NCBI GenBank assembly: GCA_963779845.1
Contig: CAVZZV010000002.1
Location: forward strand, 124,001-188,000
DNA from: CAVZZV01 sp963779845
GTDB taxonomy: Bacteria; Bacteroidota; Bacteroidia; Bacteroidales; GCA-2748055
DNA: 64,000 nt
Direction: 5' to 3'
Shown: piece by piece, positions 52,772 through 63,700 of the stretch
Position numbering within the stretch: the first letter of the stretch is position 1
Layout of the letters: each line of letters begins with the position of its first letter
Translations under genes and position numbers: made by a program
Notes under the pieces: generated by a model
What the model was told of the DNA's origin: nothing
Database searches by the model: none
What the model saw: the letters and a program-made list of their open reading frames with translations, nothing else

Positions 52772-55114
52772 ATGAAAAAACGATTGTTAAATTTTATAGT
52801 GCTGACATTTACCGTTTTGATGGCTATCAATGCTCAAAATCCCAAGCAATACCTCAAGGTGGGAGAAGAGTTCTATAAGAACGATAAATTCCAGGATGCC
52901 ATTGAACAGTTCAGCAAGGCCATTGATGCCGATCCTGACTATGAAAAGGCATATGAGGCCAGGGCTCTCGCTTACGAATCGGTCCATGAATATACTAAGG
53001 CCGGACAGGATTATGAAAAGCTCTGCATCTTTGATGAAAAAGAGGAAGATTATTTTTATCATGCAGCAAGAATGAATTTCATCAATGAACAATATCCACA
53101 GGCATTGGGCAGACTGGACAAAGTGATCGATCTTAAAAAGGATCATGAAGGAGCACTGCTTCTTAAAGTACAAACCCTCCTAAAACTTAACAGGAATGAA
53201 GATGCCCTGACCGCATCCAAAGAGGCTTTGAGGGTTAAACAAAATGATGTAAACTATTTTTATTTTGGAATTGTCAATGAGCGCCTTGATGCATTGGATC
53301 AGGCTGAACAAGCCTTTCAGGATGCTATAAAAAAGAACAAAACCAATATCGAACCACGTCTCGCATTGGCAGATCTTTTGAGGAAGCGTAATAAATTGTC
53401 CGCGGCCATGGAAACCGTGAATGAGATTTTGGCCATGGAAGACAATAATGTTGAGGCATTGCGTATCCGGTCTGCTGTTTTTGCCAATCAACTTAAATAT
53501 GCTGAAGCCATAACCGATATTTCCACTATTCTTCTTCTTGAACCTGAAAATAAGGAAATGTATATGCTTCGTGGGAAATACTACCAGGGCTATGCACAAC
53601 ATGGAAATGCTATTTCCGATTTTAGCAAGATCATATCCCTCGATCCTCTGAATGCCGATGCCTATTTCAACCGCGCCTATTCCAACGAGCAAATACTGAA
53701 ATTTGATGAAGCCATTAAAGATTACAGGAAGCTTAGCGAATTCGCAGACAACGATAAACATGCCCGGGAGTTAATGGCCGATGCTGAAAAAAGATTGTAT
53801 GAACTTAACCGGGAATCCACAAAACCGGAGTTGCAGATTGTAACTCCATTGGAAGCGGAGAATAATACCCTGAATATCCCAAGAAGCGAGAATATTGTCC
53901 CGATTGTCGGGCATATTGTGGAGGAGAGCGGACTTAAATCGGTGAAAGTGAATAACCTCACTGTACCTTTTACCAGAAAAAAGGATTATTTTGAGTTTCT
54001 TACCTCTGTAAACCTTGCTGATGAGGAAGAGGTTCTGGTTGAGGCAACGGATATTTACGACAATACCATCCTTATTGATTACCGGATCCTGCGAACCGAA
54101 ATCAATCCCCCTCAGATAAGGATCATTGCCCCTTATGCATCCGATAATAATTTGATTTATCTCGACAGTAACGATCCTACCATCTATATTGAAGGCGCCA
54201 TTACCGACGAAAGCCGGATAAAATCGATCCGTATAAACGATATTATTGCAAGTTATGTCCCCGACGACAAAAACCCACTTTTTCAGGCAATGATTAATGT
54301 TCACAACCAGAGCAAATTTCTGGTAAGGGCTGAGGATATCTTTGGAAACGTGACGGAGCAGGAATATACCCTGAACCGTGAGTCAGCCGGACTGAATGCC
54401 GACAATCCGATGGGGAAGACCTGGGTGGTATTTATTGAAAACTCCAAATACAACACCTTTGCCAGCCTGGAAGGCCCTACGAAAGATATTACCCTCATGA
54501 AAACAGCCCTGGCGAAATATAGCATCCATAATTTCATCCATAAGAAAGACATGAGCAAGCAGGAGATGGAGCGCTTTTTTGCCATTGAATTGCGTGATCT
54601 GTTGCGCAGTAACCGGGTGAATTCTCTATTGATATGGTATGCCGGGCACGGGAAGTTTATCAATGAAACCGGCTATTGGGTTCCAAGCGATGCCAGGCGT
54701 GATGATGAATTTACCTATTTTAACATTAACGCCCTTAAAGCTTCCATGCAGTCTTATCCAAACCAGATAAGTCATACTCTTATTATCACTGATGCCTGTG
54801 AGTCCGGCCCCAGTTTCTATCAGGCAATGCGGGCTGACCAGAGTGAGAAAAGCTGTAACGATTGGGCGACGGTAAAATTGAAGTCTTCGCAGGTGTTCTC
54901 TTCCGCCGGCTACGAACTTGCTGTCGACAATAGCCAGTTCACGAGAACCTTTGCCAATGTCCTGGCCAATAATCCCAATGCATGCATTCCTATTGAAAGT
55001 GTGGTGCAGAAGGTGACAACCGCTGTGGAAAAAAGCTACAAACAAAAACCTCAGTTTGGTAAAATATCAGGCCTTGAAGACGAAAACGGAACTTTCTTCT
55101 TCATTGCAAAATAG
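52772..55114 (+). CDS. TPR-caspase (metacaspase-like) exported protein
   Basis: Predicted cysteine peptidase with a scaffold domain. A signal peptide (LLNFIVLTFTVLMAINAQ) is followed by about nine TPR units (residues 25-345; e.g. DKFQDAIEQFSKAIDADPDYEKAYEARAL, quoted in part: DAIEQFSKAIDADPDYEKAY). A region with beta-sandwich-like repeats (345-545) follows. The C-terminal peptidase-C14/caspase domain (about 550-780) has the dyad H626 (WYAGHGK) and C676 (DACESG). The gene has 780 residues and is 5 bases before a SpoIIE-type phosphatase gene. Caspase-like proteins in bacteria cleave after Arg/Lys or other residues; the target here is unknown. Confidence 0.85.
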   Translation: MKKRLLNFIVLTFTVLMAINAQNPKQYLKVGEEFYKNDKFQDAIEQFSKAIDADPDYEKAYEARALAYESVHEYTKAGQDYEKLCIFDEKEEDYFYHAARMNFINEQYPQALGRLDKVIDLKKDHEGALLLKVQTLLKLNRNEDALTASKEALRVKQNDVNYFYFGIVNERLDALDQAEQAFQDAIKKNKTNIEPRLALADLLRKRNKLSAAMETVNEILAMEDNNVEALRIRSAVFANQLKYAEAITDISTILLLEPENKEMYMLRGKYYQGYAQHGNAISDFSKIISLDPLNADAYFNRAYSNEQILKFDEAIKDYRKLSEFADNDKHARELMADAEKRLYELNRESTKPELQIVTPLEAENNTLNIPRSENIVPIVGHIVEESGLKSVKVNNLTVPFTRKKDYFEFLTSVNLADEEEVLVEATDIYDNTILIDYRILRTEINPPQIRIIAPYASDNNLIYLDSNDPTIYIEGAITDESRIKSIRINDIIASYVPDDKNPLFQAMINVHNQSKFLVRAEDIFGNVTEQEYTLNRESAGLNADNPMGKTWVVFIENSKYNTFASLEGPTKDITLMKTALAKYSIHNFIHKKDMSKQEMERFFAIELRDLLRSNRVNSLLIWYAGHGKFINETGYWVPSDARRDDEFTYFNINALKASMQSYPNQISHTLIITDACESGPSFYQAMRADQSEKSCNDWATVKLKSSQVFSSAGYELAVDNSQFTRTFANVLANNPNACIPIESVVQKVTTAVEKSYKQKPQFGKISGLEDENGTFFFIAK

Positions 55115-55119
55115 TCGCT

Positions 55120-58100
55120 ATGTCCATTTTTTCCCGGCAAAAAGGTCCGGCTTCCGTGGTTCTGTTCCTGGCAACCGGAATGTTTTTTACCTTTATTACC
55201 CATAACCTGCGGGCACAAAATTATTTTTTCGACAGCTATAGTGTTGCCCAGGGTCTCTCTCAATCCACTGTTTTTGATATATTCCAGGACAATAATGATT
55301 ACGTATGGTTGGGAACCCGCGCAGGCGTCAGCCGGTTTGACGGACAGAAATTTACAAATTTCACTTCTGAAGATGGCCTTACCGGAAATGGCGTTCGGGT
55401 TATATTTATGGATTCTTTAAAAAACCTTTGGCTGGGGCATTATGGGGGAGGAATCAGTATATATGACGGAAAGAAATTCAGGGTATTTAGCAGGCCGGGA
55501 GAAGCGTTTTCATGCGATATTACCTCCATTAATTCCGATAATGCCGGGAATATATGGATAGGTTCTGAAAGCAATGGGGCATTGAAAATAGTAAGGGCCG
55601 GCCTGACCCTCGAAACTTCAGAGAGGGAGCAATACATTGGGGACAAACTGAGTGATGTAATTTTTGGCACCTGTTCTTGTTCCAATGGGAAATTTTACTT
55701 CATCACCGATGTATTCATTAAAGTGTATGATCCGGCAAGCAATGAGTTTAGCAGTCTGAATATCCCTGGAATGCCCAATTACTTTCAGGTTACCACCATG
55801 CTTGAAGATTCAGGAGGGAATCTCTGGTTTGGGACGCATAATGGAGGCCTGTATAAGTATAACCATCTGGCCGACAGCTTTAACGTCTTCGATATCAGGG
55901 ATGGTTTGGCATCAAACTGGATCAGCTCGATCAAAGAGGATAGTCATGGAGCGATCTGGGTAGGGACCTGGGGGGGCGGTATTTCCAGGATATCCGGAGA
56001 TAAGGTGAAAATTTTTGATACCTCCAATGGATTGCCGGATTTAAAGATACGGTGCATCACGGAGGATGCTGAGGGAAATATCCTTATTGGGACCGAGGAA
56101 CATGGTATGGCTGTTTTTAAAGGGGAACGTTTCGTGAATTTTACCCTGGAGGATGGCCTTGCTGATCCGCAGGTCTGGTCTCTTATCCAGGATCGTTCAG
56201 GTACCATTTGGTTTGGTACCAATGATGGGATCAGCCTGTACAAGCCTGAGAAGGAAGAAGATCCATTTCAGGCTTTCCCAAAACTCAAGGGCAATAAAAT
56301 TCGCTTCATAAAAGAGGATGCTAAAGGCAGAATATGGATTGCAGCGGAGAGTCAGGGAGTTTTTACCTGGAATCCGGAAACTGGCTCTTTTAGTTATGAA
56401 CCGAACTTAAATTCATTTATATCATCGCTGAATACAACTTCCCTGGAGACGGATGAAAATGGGCTTGTATGGGCTGGCACTAATGATGGCCTTGTTTCCT
56501 ATAATCTGGATGATGAAAGCACGGCCTATTATACTCAGTCCCATGGCCTTGCGGGAAATGACATCAAATCCCTCTATTTGGGGCCCGGCAACCAATTATG
56601 GGTAGGTTCAAGAGGTTCAGGTATTTCGGTATTGGTAAAAGATACATTTAAAACAGTTTTTCTTGAAGAGAAGTTTACGGCCAATTGCATGGTGTTTGAC
56701 CAGAATGGCATGCTATGGGTAGGCACCGAAGCAAAAGGGGTACTGGTCATTGATCCTATTCAGGAAAGGGTTGTTTTCAGCCTGAAAGAGACCGATGGAC
56801 TTTTGGCAAATCTCATAAATCTGATTGGATCCGGGAATGATGGCCGGATCTATATTGGTACCAATAAAGGATTGAATGTTTATGACCCGGTGGAGAAAAA
56901 GATTTTCTCCTATGGGCTAAAGAGTGGTTTTACAGGAATAGAAACCAAGCCGAATGCCTTTCTCAAAGATTCTGCTGGCCATTTATGGTTTGGTACGGTA
57001 AACGGGGTGGTGCGGTTCAACCCTTCCATTGGTCAAACCAGAAATGAAGAGCCCCTGACCCATATCATTGGCCTTTGGGTAAACCGCAGGGAAAGGGAAA
57101 TGGTCAGGGACTTGGAGCTTAGCTATCGGGAAAATGATATCCGATTTGATTTTATAAGTATCTGTCTGACCAATCCTGATGCTGTGCAATATCAGCTAAT
57201 TCTTGAAGGGGCGGATAATGAATGGCGAAATGCAACCTCCCAGGTATCTATTACCTATCCCTCCCTCGCTCCCAGGAATTACACTTTTAAGGTTAGAGCC
57301 AGCAACAGCGACGGATTTTGGAACGAAAGCCCGGTAAGTTATTCCTTTACCATTAAACCCCCGTTTTATCAGGCTGGCTGGTTTATCTTACTGTGTATTT
57401 CTTCAGGACTTGTATTTGTTTTCGCCTATATAAAGATCAGGGAAAGCAGTTTGATCCGGGAAAAGCGCATTTTGGAGGAAAAAGTGATGGAACGGACTAT
57501 TAAAGTGGTAGAGCAGAAAGAGGAACTGGCACAAAAAAACAAGGATATTACGGACAGTATACGGTATGCCCGCCGTTTACAACACGCCACCCTTCCCCCA
57601 ACAATTCCTTTCGATGATACTTTCGTTCTGTTTCGTCCTAAAGATATTGTAAGCGGGGATTTCTACTGGTTTGAAAAATATGACAGGCTGGAATTCATGG
57701 CAGCGGTCGACTGTACCGGACATGGTGTCCCGGGGGCATTTATGTCTATCATTGGCATGAACTCCCTGAACAAAATTGTTAAAGAACAGGGAATGTATAG
57801 CCCCTCGGAAATCCTCCGGACCCTGAATGAAGAGATTATCCATAACCTAAAATCCGGCGACGAAGAAAGTACTATATATGATGGGATGGATATAGCACTG
57901 ATCTGTTTTGATCCGGTTACCCGGGAGTTGCAATATTCCGGAGCATTTAACCCTTTGGTTATTGTTCGGGGAAATGAAATTATTGAATATAAAGCTGACC
58001 GTTATTCCATAGGTAGGTCCACCAAAATCGATCATGCCAAAAATTTCACCAATCATACGATTCCCATTGAGGAGGGCGATCAGGTGTATATTTTTACCGA

Positions 58101-58290
58101 TGGCTATGCCGACCAGTTTGGCGGGGTTACCGGAAAAAAATTTAAATATAAACCCATGAAGGAATTACTTCTCGCAATAAGTGTGAAAGATATAGAAGAC
58201 CAAAAGAGGATCCTTGACAAAACTATGGAAGCATGGAGAGGGGATATCGATCAGATTGATGATATTCTTATCATTGGGAGGAAGTTTTAA
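55120..58290 (+). CDS. Beta-propeller/Y_Y_Y sensor with SpoIIE-type phosphatase domain
   Basis: Membrane sensor with a PP2C-like serine/threonine phosphatase output. A signal anchor (residues 1-32) is followed by about 14 two-component-type propeller blades (e.g. DVWLGTRAGVSRFDG-like YVWLGTRAGVSRFDGQKF, then IWIGSESNGAL and LWFGTHNGGLYKY). A Y_Y_Y domain (about 655-735: YRENDIRFDF, YTFKVRASNSDGFW), one membrane helix (about 752-772) and a short coiled coil (775-815) come next. The SpoIIE domain (about 835-1055) has SGDFYWF, DCTGHGVPGAF and FTDGYADQFGG with the metal aspartates. Such proteins usually control an anti-sigma or anti-anti-sigma switch. The caspase gene adjoins it by 5 bases. Confidence 0.9.
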   Translation: MSIFSRQKGPASVVLFLATGMFFTFITHNLRAQNYFFDSYSVAQGLSQSTVFDIFQDNNDYVWLGTRAGVSRFDGQKFTNFTSEDGLTGNGVRVIFMDSLKNLWLGHYGGGISIYDGKKFRVFSRPGEAFSCDITSINSDNAGNIWIGSESNGALKIVRAGLTLETSEREQYIGDKLSDVIFGTCSCSNGKFYFITDVFIKVYDPASNEFSSLNIPGMPNYFQVTTMLEDSGGNLWFGTHNGGLYKYNHLADSFNVFDIRDGLASNWISSIKEDSHGAIWVGTWGGGISRISGDKVKIFDTSNGLPDLKIRCITEDAEGNILIGTEEHGMAVFKGERFVNFTLEDGLADPQVWSLIQDRSGTIWFGTNDGISLYKPEKEEDPFQAFPKLKGNKIRFIKEDAKGRIWIAAESQGVFTWNPETGSFSYEPNLNSFISSLNTTSLETDENGLVWAGTNDGLVSYNLDDESTAYYTQSHGLAGNDIKSLYLGPGNQLWVGSRGSGISVLVKDTFKTVFLEEKFTANCMVFDQNGMLWVGTEAKGVLVIDPIQERVVFSLKETDGLLANLINLIGSGNDGRIYIGTNKGLNVYDPVEKKIFSYGLKSGFTGIETKPNAFLKDSAGHLWFGTVNGVVRFNPSIGQTRNEEPLTHIIGLWVNRREREMVRDLELSYRENDIRFDFISICLTNPDAVQYQLILEGADNEWRNATSQVSITYPSLAPRNYTFKVRASNSDGFWNESPVSYSFTIKPPFYQAGWFILLCISSGLVFVFAYIKIRESSLIREKRILEEKVMERTIKVVEQKEELAQKNKDITDSIRYARRLQHATLPPTIPFDDTFVLFRPKDIVSGDFYWFEKYDRLEFMAAVDCTGHGVPGAFMSIIGMNSLNKIVKEQGMYSPSEILRTLNEEIIHNLKSGDEESTIYDGMDIALICFDPVTRELQYSGAFNPLVIVRGNEIIEYKADRYSIGRSTKIDHAKNFTNHTIPIEEGDQVYIFTDGYADQFGGVTGKKFKYKPMKELLLAISVKDIEDQKRILDKTMEAWRGDIDQIDDILIIGRKF

Positions 58291-59619
58291 CGGCAAGGGG
58301 AGAAGAGAAACCGAGAGGAGAAGAGAAACCGCAAGGGGAGAAGAGAAACCGCAAGGAAAATGTAAGAGAAACCGCAAGGGGCGCAAGGAAGAAATGTAAG
58401 AGAAACCGCAAGGGGCGCAAGGAACGCAAGGAAAACCATAGCGGACATTGCGGTTAATCTTTGCGAGCTTTGCGTACTTTGCGGTTAACTCTTCCACGAA
58501 CTTTGCGGTTTAACTCTTCGAGAGGAGAAGAGAAACCGCAAGGGGCGCAAGGAACGCAAGGAAAACCATAGCGTATTTTGCGGAATACTTTGCGACCTTT
58601 GCGGTTCAACTCTTCCACGGAACTTTGGGTTCAACTCTTTATGGTCTAAACGCTAGGTTTGCAATAATAGAAGAGAAACCGAGAGGAGAAGAGAAACCGC
58701 AAGGAAAATGTAAGAGAAACCGCAAGGAGCGCAAGGAACGCAAGGAAAACCATAGCGTATTTTGCGGAATACTTTGCGACCTTTGCGGTTCAACTCTTCC
58801 ACGGAACTTTGGGTTCAACTCTTTATGGTCTAAACGCTAGGTTTGCAATAATAGAAGAGAAACCGAGAGGAGAAGAGAAACCGCAAGGAAAATGTAAGAG
58901 AAACCGCAAGGGGCGCAAGGAACGCAAGGAAAACCATAGCGTACTTTGCGGAATACTTTGCGACCTTTGCGGTTCAACTCTTCCACGGAACTTTGGGTTC
59001 AACTCTTTATGGTCTAAACGCTAGGTTTGCAATAATAGAAGAGAAACCGAGAGGAGAAGAGAAACCGCAAGGAAAATGTAAGAGAAACCGCAAGGGGCGC
59101 AAGGAACGCAAGGAAAACCATAGCGTACTTTGCGGAATACTTTGCGACCTTTGCGGTTCAACTCTTCCACGGAACTTTGGGTTCAACTCTTTATGGTCTA
59201 AACGCTAGGTTTGCAATAATAGAAGAGAAACCGAGAGGAGAAGAGAAACCGCAAGGAAAATGTAAGAGAAACCGCAAGGGGCGCAAGGAACGCAAGGAAA
59301 ACCATAGCGTACTTTGCGGAATACTTTGCGACCTTTGCGGTTCAACTCTTCCACGGAACTTTGGGTTCAACTCTTTATGGTCTAAACGCTAGGTTTGCAA
59401 TAATAGAAGAGAAACCGAGAGGAGAAGAGAAACCGCAAGGAAAATGTAAGAGAAACCGCAAGGAGCGCAAGGAACGCAAGGAAAACCATAGCGTACTTTG
59501 CGCCCTTTGCGGTTAACTCTTCCACCGGACATTGCGGTTAACTCTTCTAGCGACCTTTGCGACCTTTGCGGTTATCTCTTCCCTCTCTTGCCCTTGCGGT
59601 AAACTCTTCCTGTGGTTTC
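58291..59619. repeat. Tandem array of about 184-bp hairpin-forming repeats
   Basis: Four complete 184-bp units start with GGAACTTTGGG at 58619, 58803, 58987 and 59171. A fifth starts at 59355 and degrades after about 150 bases. A half unit (58519-58618) and more degenerate segments precede. Each unit carries AAGAGAAACCGCAAGG-type forward motifs, then GCGCAAGGAACGCAAGG, a centre AAAACCATAGCGTA, and the reverse-complement-like CTTTGCGGAATACTTTGCG, ACCTTTGCGGTTCAACTCTT. The two halves can form an imperfect hairpin. Units 3-4 differ from units 1-2 at two bases. Apparent 71-residue frames in each unit overlap and are taken as chance. Confidence 0.9.
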
Positions 59620-60214
59620 CTATTCCCGCACCGCCGCAATCTTAATCGCCGCCGAATCCCATTCCGGCGAACGAAGGATGGTTTGAAAAACTTCCCGTGG
59701 ATCGGTAATAACCTCCCATAGGTTCTGGTGAATATCTCTCATGAACTTCAGTCCGGACATTTTTTTTAGCATTTCGAGCAAAGGGGCATAAAAATCATTA
59801 GTATTAACAATAATAATGGGTTTGTGAATTTCCCAAGTTGCTTAAGTGTAATCACTTCCAGAAGTTCTTCAAGCGTACCAATGCCACCTGGAAGTGCGAT
59901 GACGGCATCCACATTTTCCCGCATACTTGAATTTTCTTTCATGCATATCCTCAACAAAGACCATTTCACTAATCCCTGGGATGGCCCCAGCTCATATTTG
60001 CATGAAATAGGGCATAATATCCAGTGATTTCCCCATTCCCGGAAATATAGGTATCTGCAATTTTTCCCATGAGCCCGGATTTCCCCCCCCCGTAATGAAT
60101 GGCTATCTGGTTATTAAGAAGGTCCAGGGCAAGTTCGTGGGCTACTTCAAAGAACAGGGGATCTATCGCCGGACTCGAAGCGCAGAAAATACAGACACGT
60201 TGAGGAATACTCAT
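59620..60214 (-). CDS. LOG-family protein (TIGR00730 type), multiply frameshifted
   Basis: Rossmann-fold phosphoribohydrolase-like family, related to cytokinin-activating LOG. The frame from 60214 has VCIFCASSPAIDPLFFEVA and YGGGKSGLMGKIADTYISG. Other frames carry EMVFVEDMHERK, then DAVIALPGGIGTLEELLEVIT (the PGG-x-G-T-x-x-E motif), and VNTNDFYAPLLEML to the stop at 59620. Restoring frame requires shifts near 60030, 60005, 59955 and 59830. The pieces together give about 198 residues in correct order, so it is one gene with several indel defects. A sequence error is more likely than decay. Confidence 0.75.
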
Positions 60215-60328
60215 GGGAAGATGGCTTATCGGTTATATGTGATGATCTTTGGCTGAGCAATAGCCTAAACCTTTTGCTTCCTGGATTTACTTACAAATTG
60301 TTCGCGCAGGGTTTGCCACTGCATAGTT

Positions 60329-60649
60329 TTAGCCGAGAAGTGCGTTGAGTTTATTGGCCAGGACAGATTTGGGAACTGCTCCTACCTGTTTATCGGCAAC
60401 TTCCCCATTCTTGAAAAACAGGATGGTAGGGATGTTCCTGATCCCGAATTGACGGGTAACATTCGGATTGTTGTCGACATCCAGTTTTCCGACAACAGCT
60501 TTGTCTTTAAAGTCTTCCCCGATTTCCTGAACGATAGGGCCGACCATGCTGCAGGGTCCGCACCATTCTGCCCAGAAATCAACGATGACCGGTTTGTCGG
60601 ATTTTAATACCATTTCTTCAAAATTACTGTCTGTAAGTTCAATTGCCAT
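60329..60649 (-). CDS. trxA: Thioredoxin
   Basis: Protein disulfide reductase of 106 residues. Active site WCGPC has C30 and C33, with the family context VIVDFWAEWCGPCSM. KLDVDNNPNVTRQFGIRNIPTILFFKNG carries the cis-Pro in IPT (quoted in part). The length and lack of signal show cytoplasmic TrxA. It is intact although both flanking genes show many indel defects. It lies about 97 bases downstream of dnaE. Confidence 0.97.
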   Translation of the reverse strand: MAIELTDSNFEEMVLKSDKPVIVDFWAEWCGPCSMVGPIVQEIGEDFKDKAVVGKLDVDNNPNVTRQFGIRNIPTILFFKNGEVADKQVGAVPKSVLANKLNALLG

Positions 60650-60745
60650 AATTTATTTATTTAATGTTTATAATGGGATAAATTCAAATAATTGTGACTT
60701 AAATATAATCAAGAAATCAATTTAAAACATATTCCAGGTCAGGAA

Positions 60746-63700
60746 TTATTTGATACAGAACTGAAAAAATTCATCGTTTAATTCAACATACTGATGTCCT
60801 GGAGAACATATCAATTTTAAGGTTAGTTTCATTATCAACAATCTGAAACCGTAAAAGTTTGCCCGCCGTTTTTCTTATCTGGTTTTTGACAAAATCCTGA
60901 ATGTTTTCGATAAGTTCATCATTAAATGCATCAATATTAAGGCTTAGTCTGACTGCTTTTTATCAGTTCGTTTCTGGCCTCGGACAGCATGTGCATGGAT
61001 TTTATTCTCAGGGAAATTCCTTTTCTTCCGTCTTTTGTTTCCCATTCTTCCACCAGGGCTTTAATAAGTAACTGAATACCCGGGTTCAAGGAAGTTTTTA
61101 AAATTAACGAAATCATTTCCCCAGAGGTTAAGCTTATAGGTGTCAGAGAAATCTTCCAGAACGGCTTTCCCGAATGGGCCGGTTGTTCTTTTGGGAGATT
61201 CCCTGCTGAAATGATTTGACAATCCCCGGAAAGATAATTTCCTTCCCTTTGAATTCATTTAATTCATTGTTCAGGCGATAGAAATTGCAATTGCAGAGAT
61301 TAGCGATTTCCGGCTTGAACTGATCCAGGGGATGTGCAGTAAGATACATCCCAATCAGCTCCTTTTCCTTGTTGATCTTGTCGAGCAGTGCCCATTCTTC
61401 CGCCGGAACCGGGGAGGGCCGCATAATGATATCGGCATGATCTTCCCCGAAAAGGACTTTGCTGGGTGGAGGCGCGTTCCTGCTTGATCCGGTTGCTGTA
61501 TTTAATAAGAGTTTCAATGAAACTCTGTCCGGAGCCATCGGGAATAAAGTACTGGGAGCTTTTTATTTCCGGAAAGCAATCGAATGCTCCCGCAGCGGCA
61601 AGTCCTTCTATTGTTTTTCTGGTTACGGTCTGCAGGTCGAGTCTTTCGATAAAATCGTAAATATCGGTAAAGAATTCCGTTTTTCTTTCTTTCCTCAATA
61701 ATATTTTGAACAGCTGCTTCACCTACGCCTTTAATGGCGCCCAGTCCGAAACGGATGTTACCCTTCTTATTCACCGTGAAGCGCACATTACTCTCATTCA
61801 TATCGGGGCCCAGGACAGCCATACCCATTCTCCGGCATTCGTCCATGAAAAAACCTATCTTTTTAATGTCGGTGATATTCCGGCTTAGTACGGCAGCCAT
61901 GAATTCTGCCGGGTAATGTGCTTTCAGATAGGCTGTCTGATACGAGACAAGAGCATAGCAGGTGGAATGGGATTTATTGAATGCATACTGGGCAAATGCT
62001 TCCCAATCGGTCCAGATTTTTAAAACGGTTTCTTCCGGATAGCCATTTTTTTTACATCCTTCGACGAACTTTTCCTTGAGCTCGTCCATCATTTTCCTGA
62101 TCTTCTTCCCCATGGCCTTCCGAAGGGAATCTGCCTGCCCCCGGCTAAAGCCTGCCAGTCTCATAGACAGCCGCATGACCTGTTCCTGGTAAACGGTAAT
62201 CCCGTAGGTTTCCTTCAGTTCATCCTCCATTTCCGGAAGCTCGTATTTAATCTGTTCCCGGCCATGTTTACGGTTAATGAAATTGGGAATGTATTCCATC
62301 GGTCCCGGCCGGTAAAGGGCATTCATCGCGATTAGGTCCTCGAACCTGTTGGGCTTTAGGTTTCGAAGATGCTTTTTCATTCCCGGGCGATTCGAACTGG
62401 AAGAGGCCGGTGGTATCGCCGCGGCTATAAAGTTCGTAGGTTTCCGGCATCGTCGAGGGGAATGGTATTGATGTCAATGTCGATATTTTTGGATTCCTTG
62501 ATATTTTTTACAGCATCTTTAATAATAGACAGAGTTTTGAGTCCCAGGAAGTCCATTTTAAGCATTCCTACATCTTCCACATGTTTCCCGTCAAACTGGG
62601 TAACCAGAAGAGTCGGAATCTTTGGACGTGCAAACCGGAATATGTTCGATGAGGTCATTTCTCCCGATGATAATCCCGCAGGCATGAAGTCCCGTATGCC
62701 GTACCGATCCTTCCAGGGTTTCCGCATATTGAGGGTGGAGGCAAGCAGCTCGTTAGCTGATTTCTTTTCGTTTCTCAATTCAGGCACTTCCTCATAGGCC
62801 TTTTTCAGTGTTATTCCCGGCCGTTCAGGAACAAGTTTGGCCAGACGGTCTGCTTCGGACAGGGGCAGTCTTTGCACACGTGCTACATCTCGTATGGACA
62901 TTTTCGCAGCCATGGTGCCGAAGGTAATGATATGACCCACCCGTTCCTTCCCATATTTATTTACGACCCAGCGAAGCACCTCTTCGCGTCCGTCTTCATC
63001 GAAGTCGATATCAATATCGGGCATGGAGACGCGATCGGGATTGAGAAAACGTTCGAACAGAAGGTTGTACTGTAAGGGATCTACGTTGGTGATTCCTGTG
63101 CAATACGCAACTACCGATCCGGCGGCAGAACCCCGTCCCGGACCCACAGCAACGCCCATTTCCCGGGCCGCATTGATAAAATCCTGAACAATAAGGAAGT
63201 ATCCCGGAAAACCCATCTTTTGAATGGTTTGCAATTCAAAATCGATCCGTTCGGTTATCTGCTTCAGACGAGTTCCCCATATTTTTTTAAGGCCCCCTGG
63301 AGTGTGAGGTGCCTTAGGTAATCATCTTCCGTTTCAAAATCCTTCCGGAAGGGGAAAATCGGGCATCACCGGTTTTCGGTTAAGCTCGTACAGTTCAACC
63401 TTATCGGCGATTTCCTGGGTATTTGAAATAGCATCGGGAATATCCGAAAAGAGCTCCAGCATTTCTTTCCTGGTTTTCAGCCATTCCTGTTTTGTGTAGC
63501 GCAGCCGGTTTGGATCGTCGAGATCGGAGTTGGTACTCAGGCAGATAAGCCGGTCATGTGCGAGGGCATCTTCAGGATTGATAAAATGGACATCGTTGGT
63601 GGCAATGAGCTTGACATTATGCTTTTTGCCCAGTTCGATCAACTCCTTATTTATATAAACCTGATCCTTGTAAACTTTGTTATCCATTTCAGGATCGCCG

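Noticed and set aside
54301..54663. Antisense frames across the caspase gene
   Set aside because: Several long minus-strand frames exist opposite 52772-55114, but the plus-strand domains are clear and complete.
58625..59392. Four identical 71-residue open frames, one per 184-bp unit
   Set aside because: They overlap each other by 32 bases, depend wholly on the repeat unit and encode a low-complexity basic/Cys mix. No start signals or homology pattern support translation.
58291..59619. CRISPR array
   Set aside because: Units are 184 bases with no unique spacers between short identical repeats, and no cas genes adjoin.
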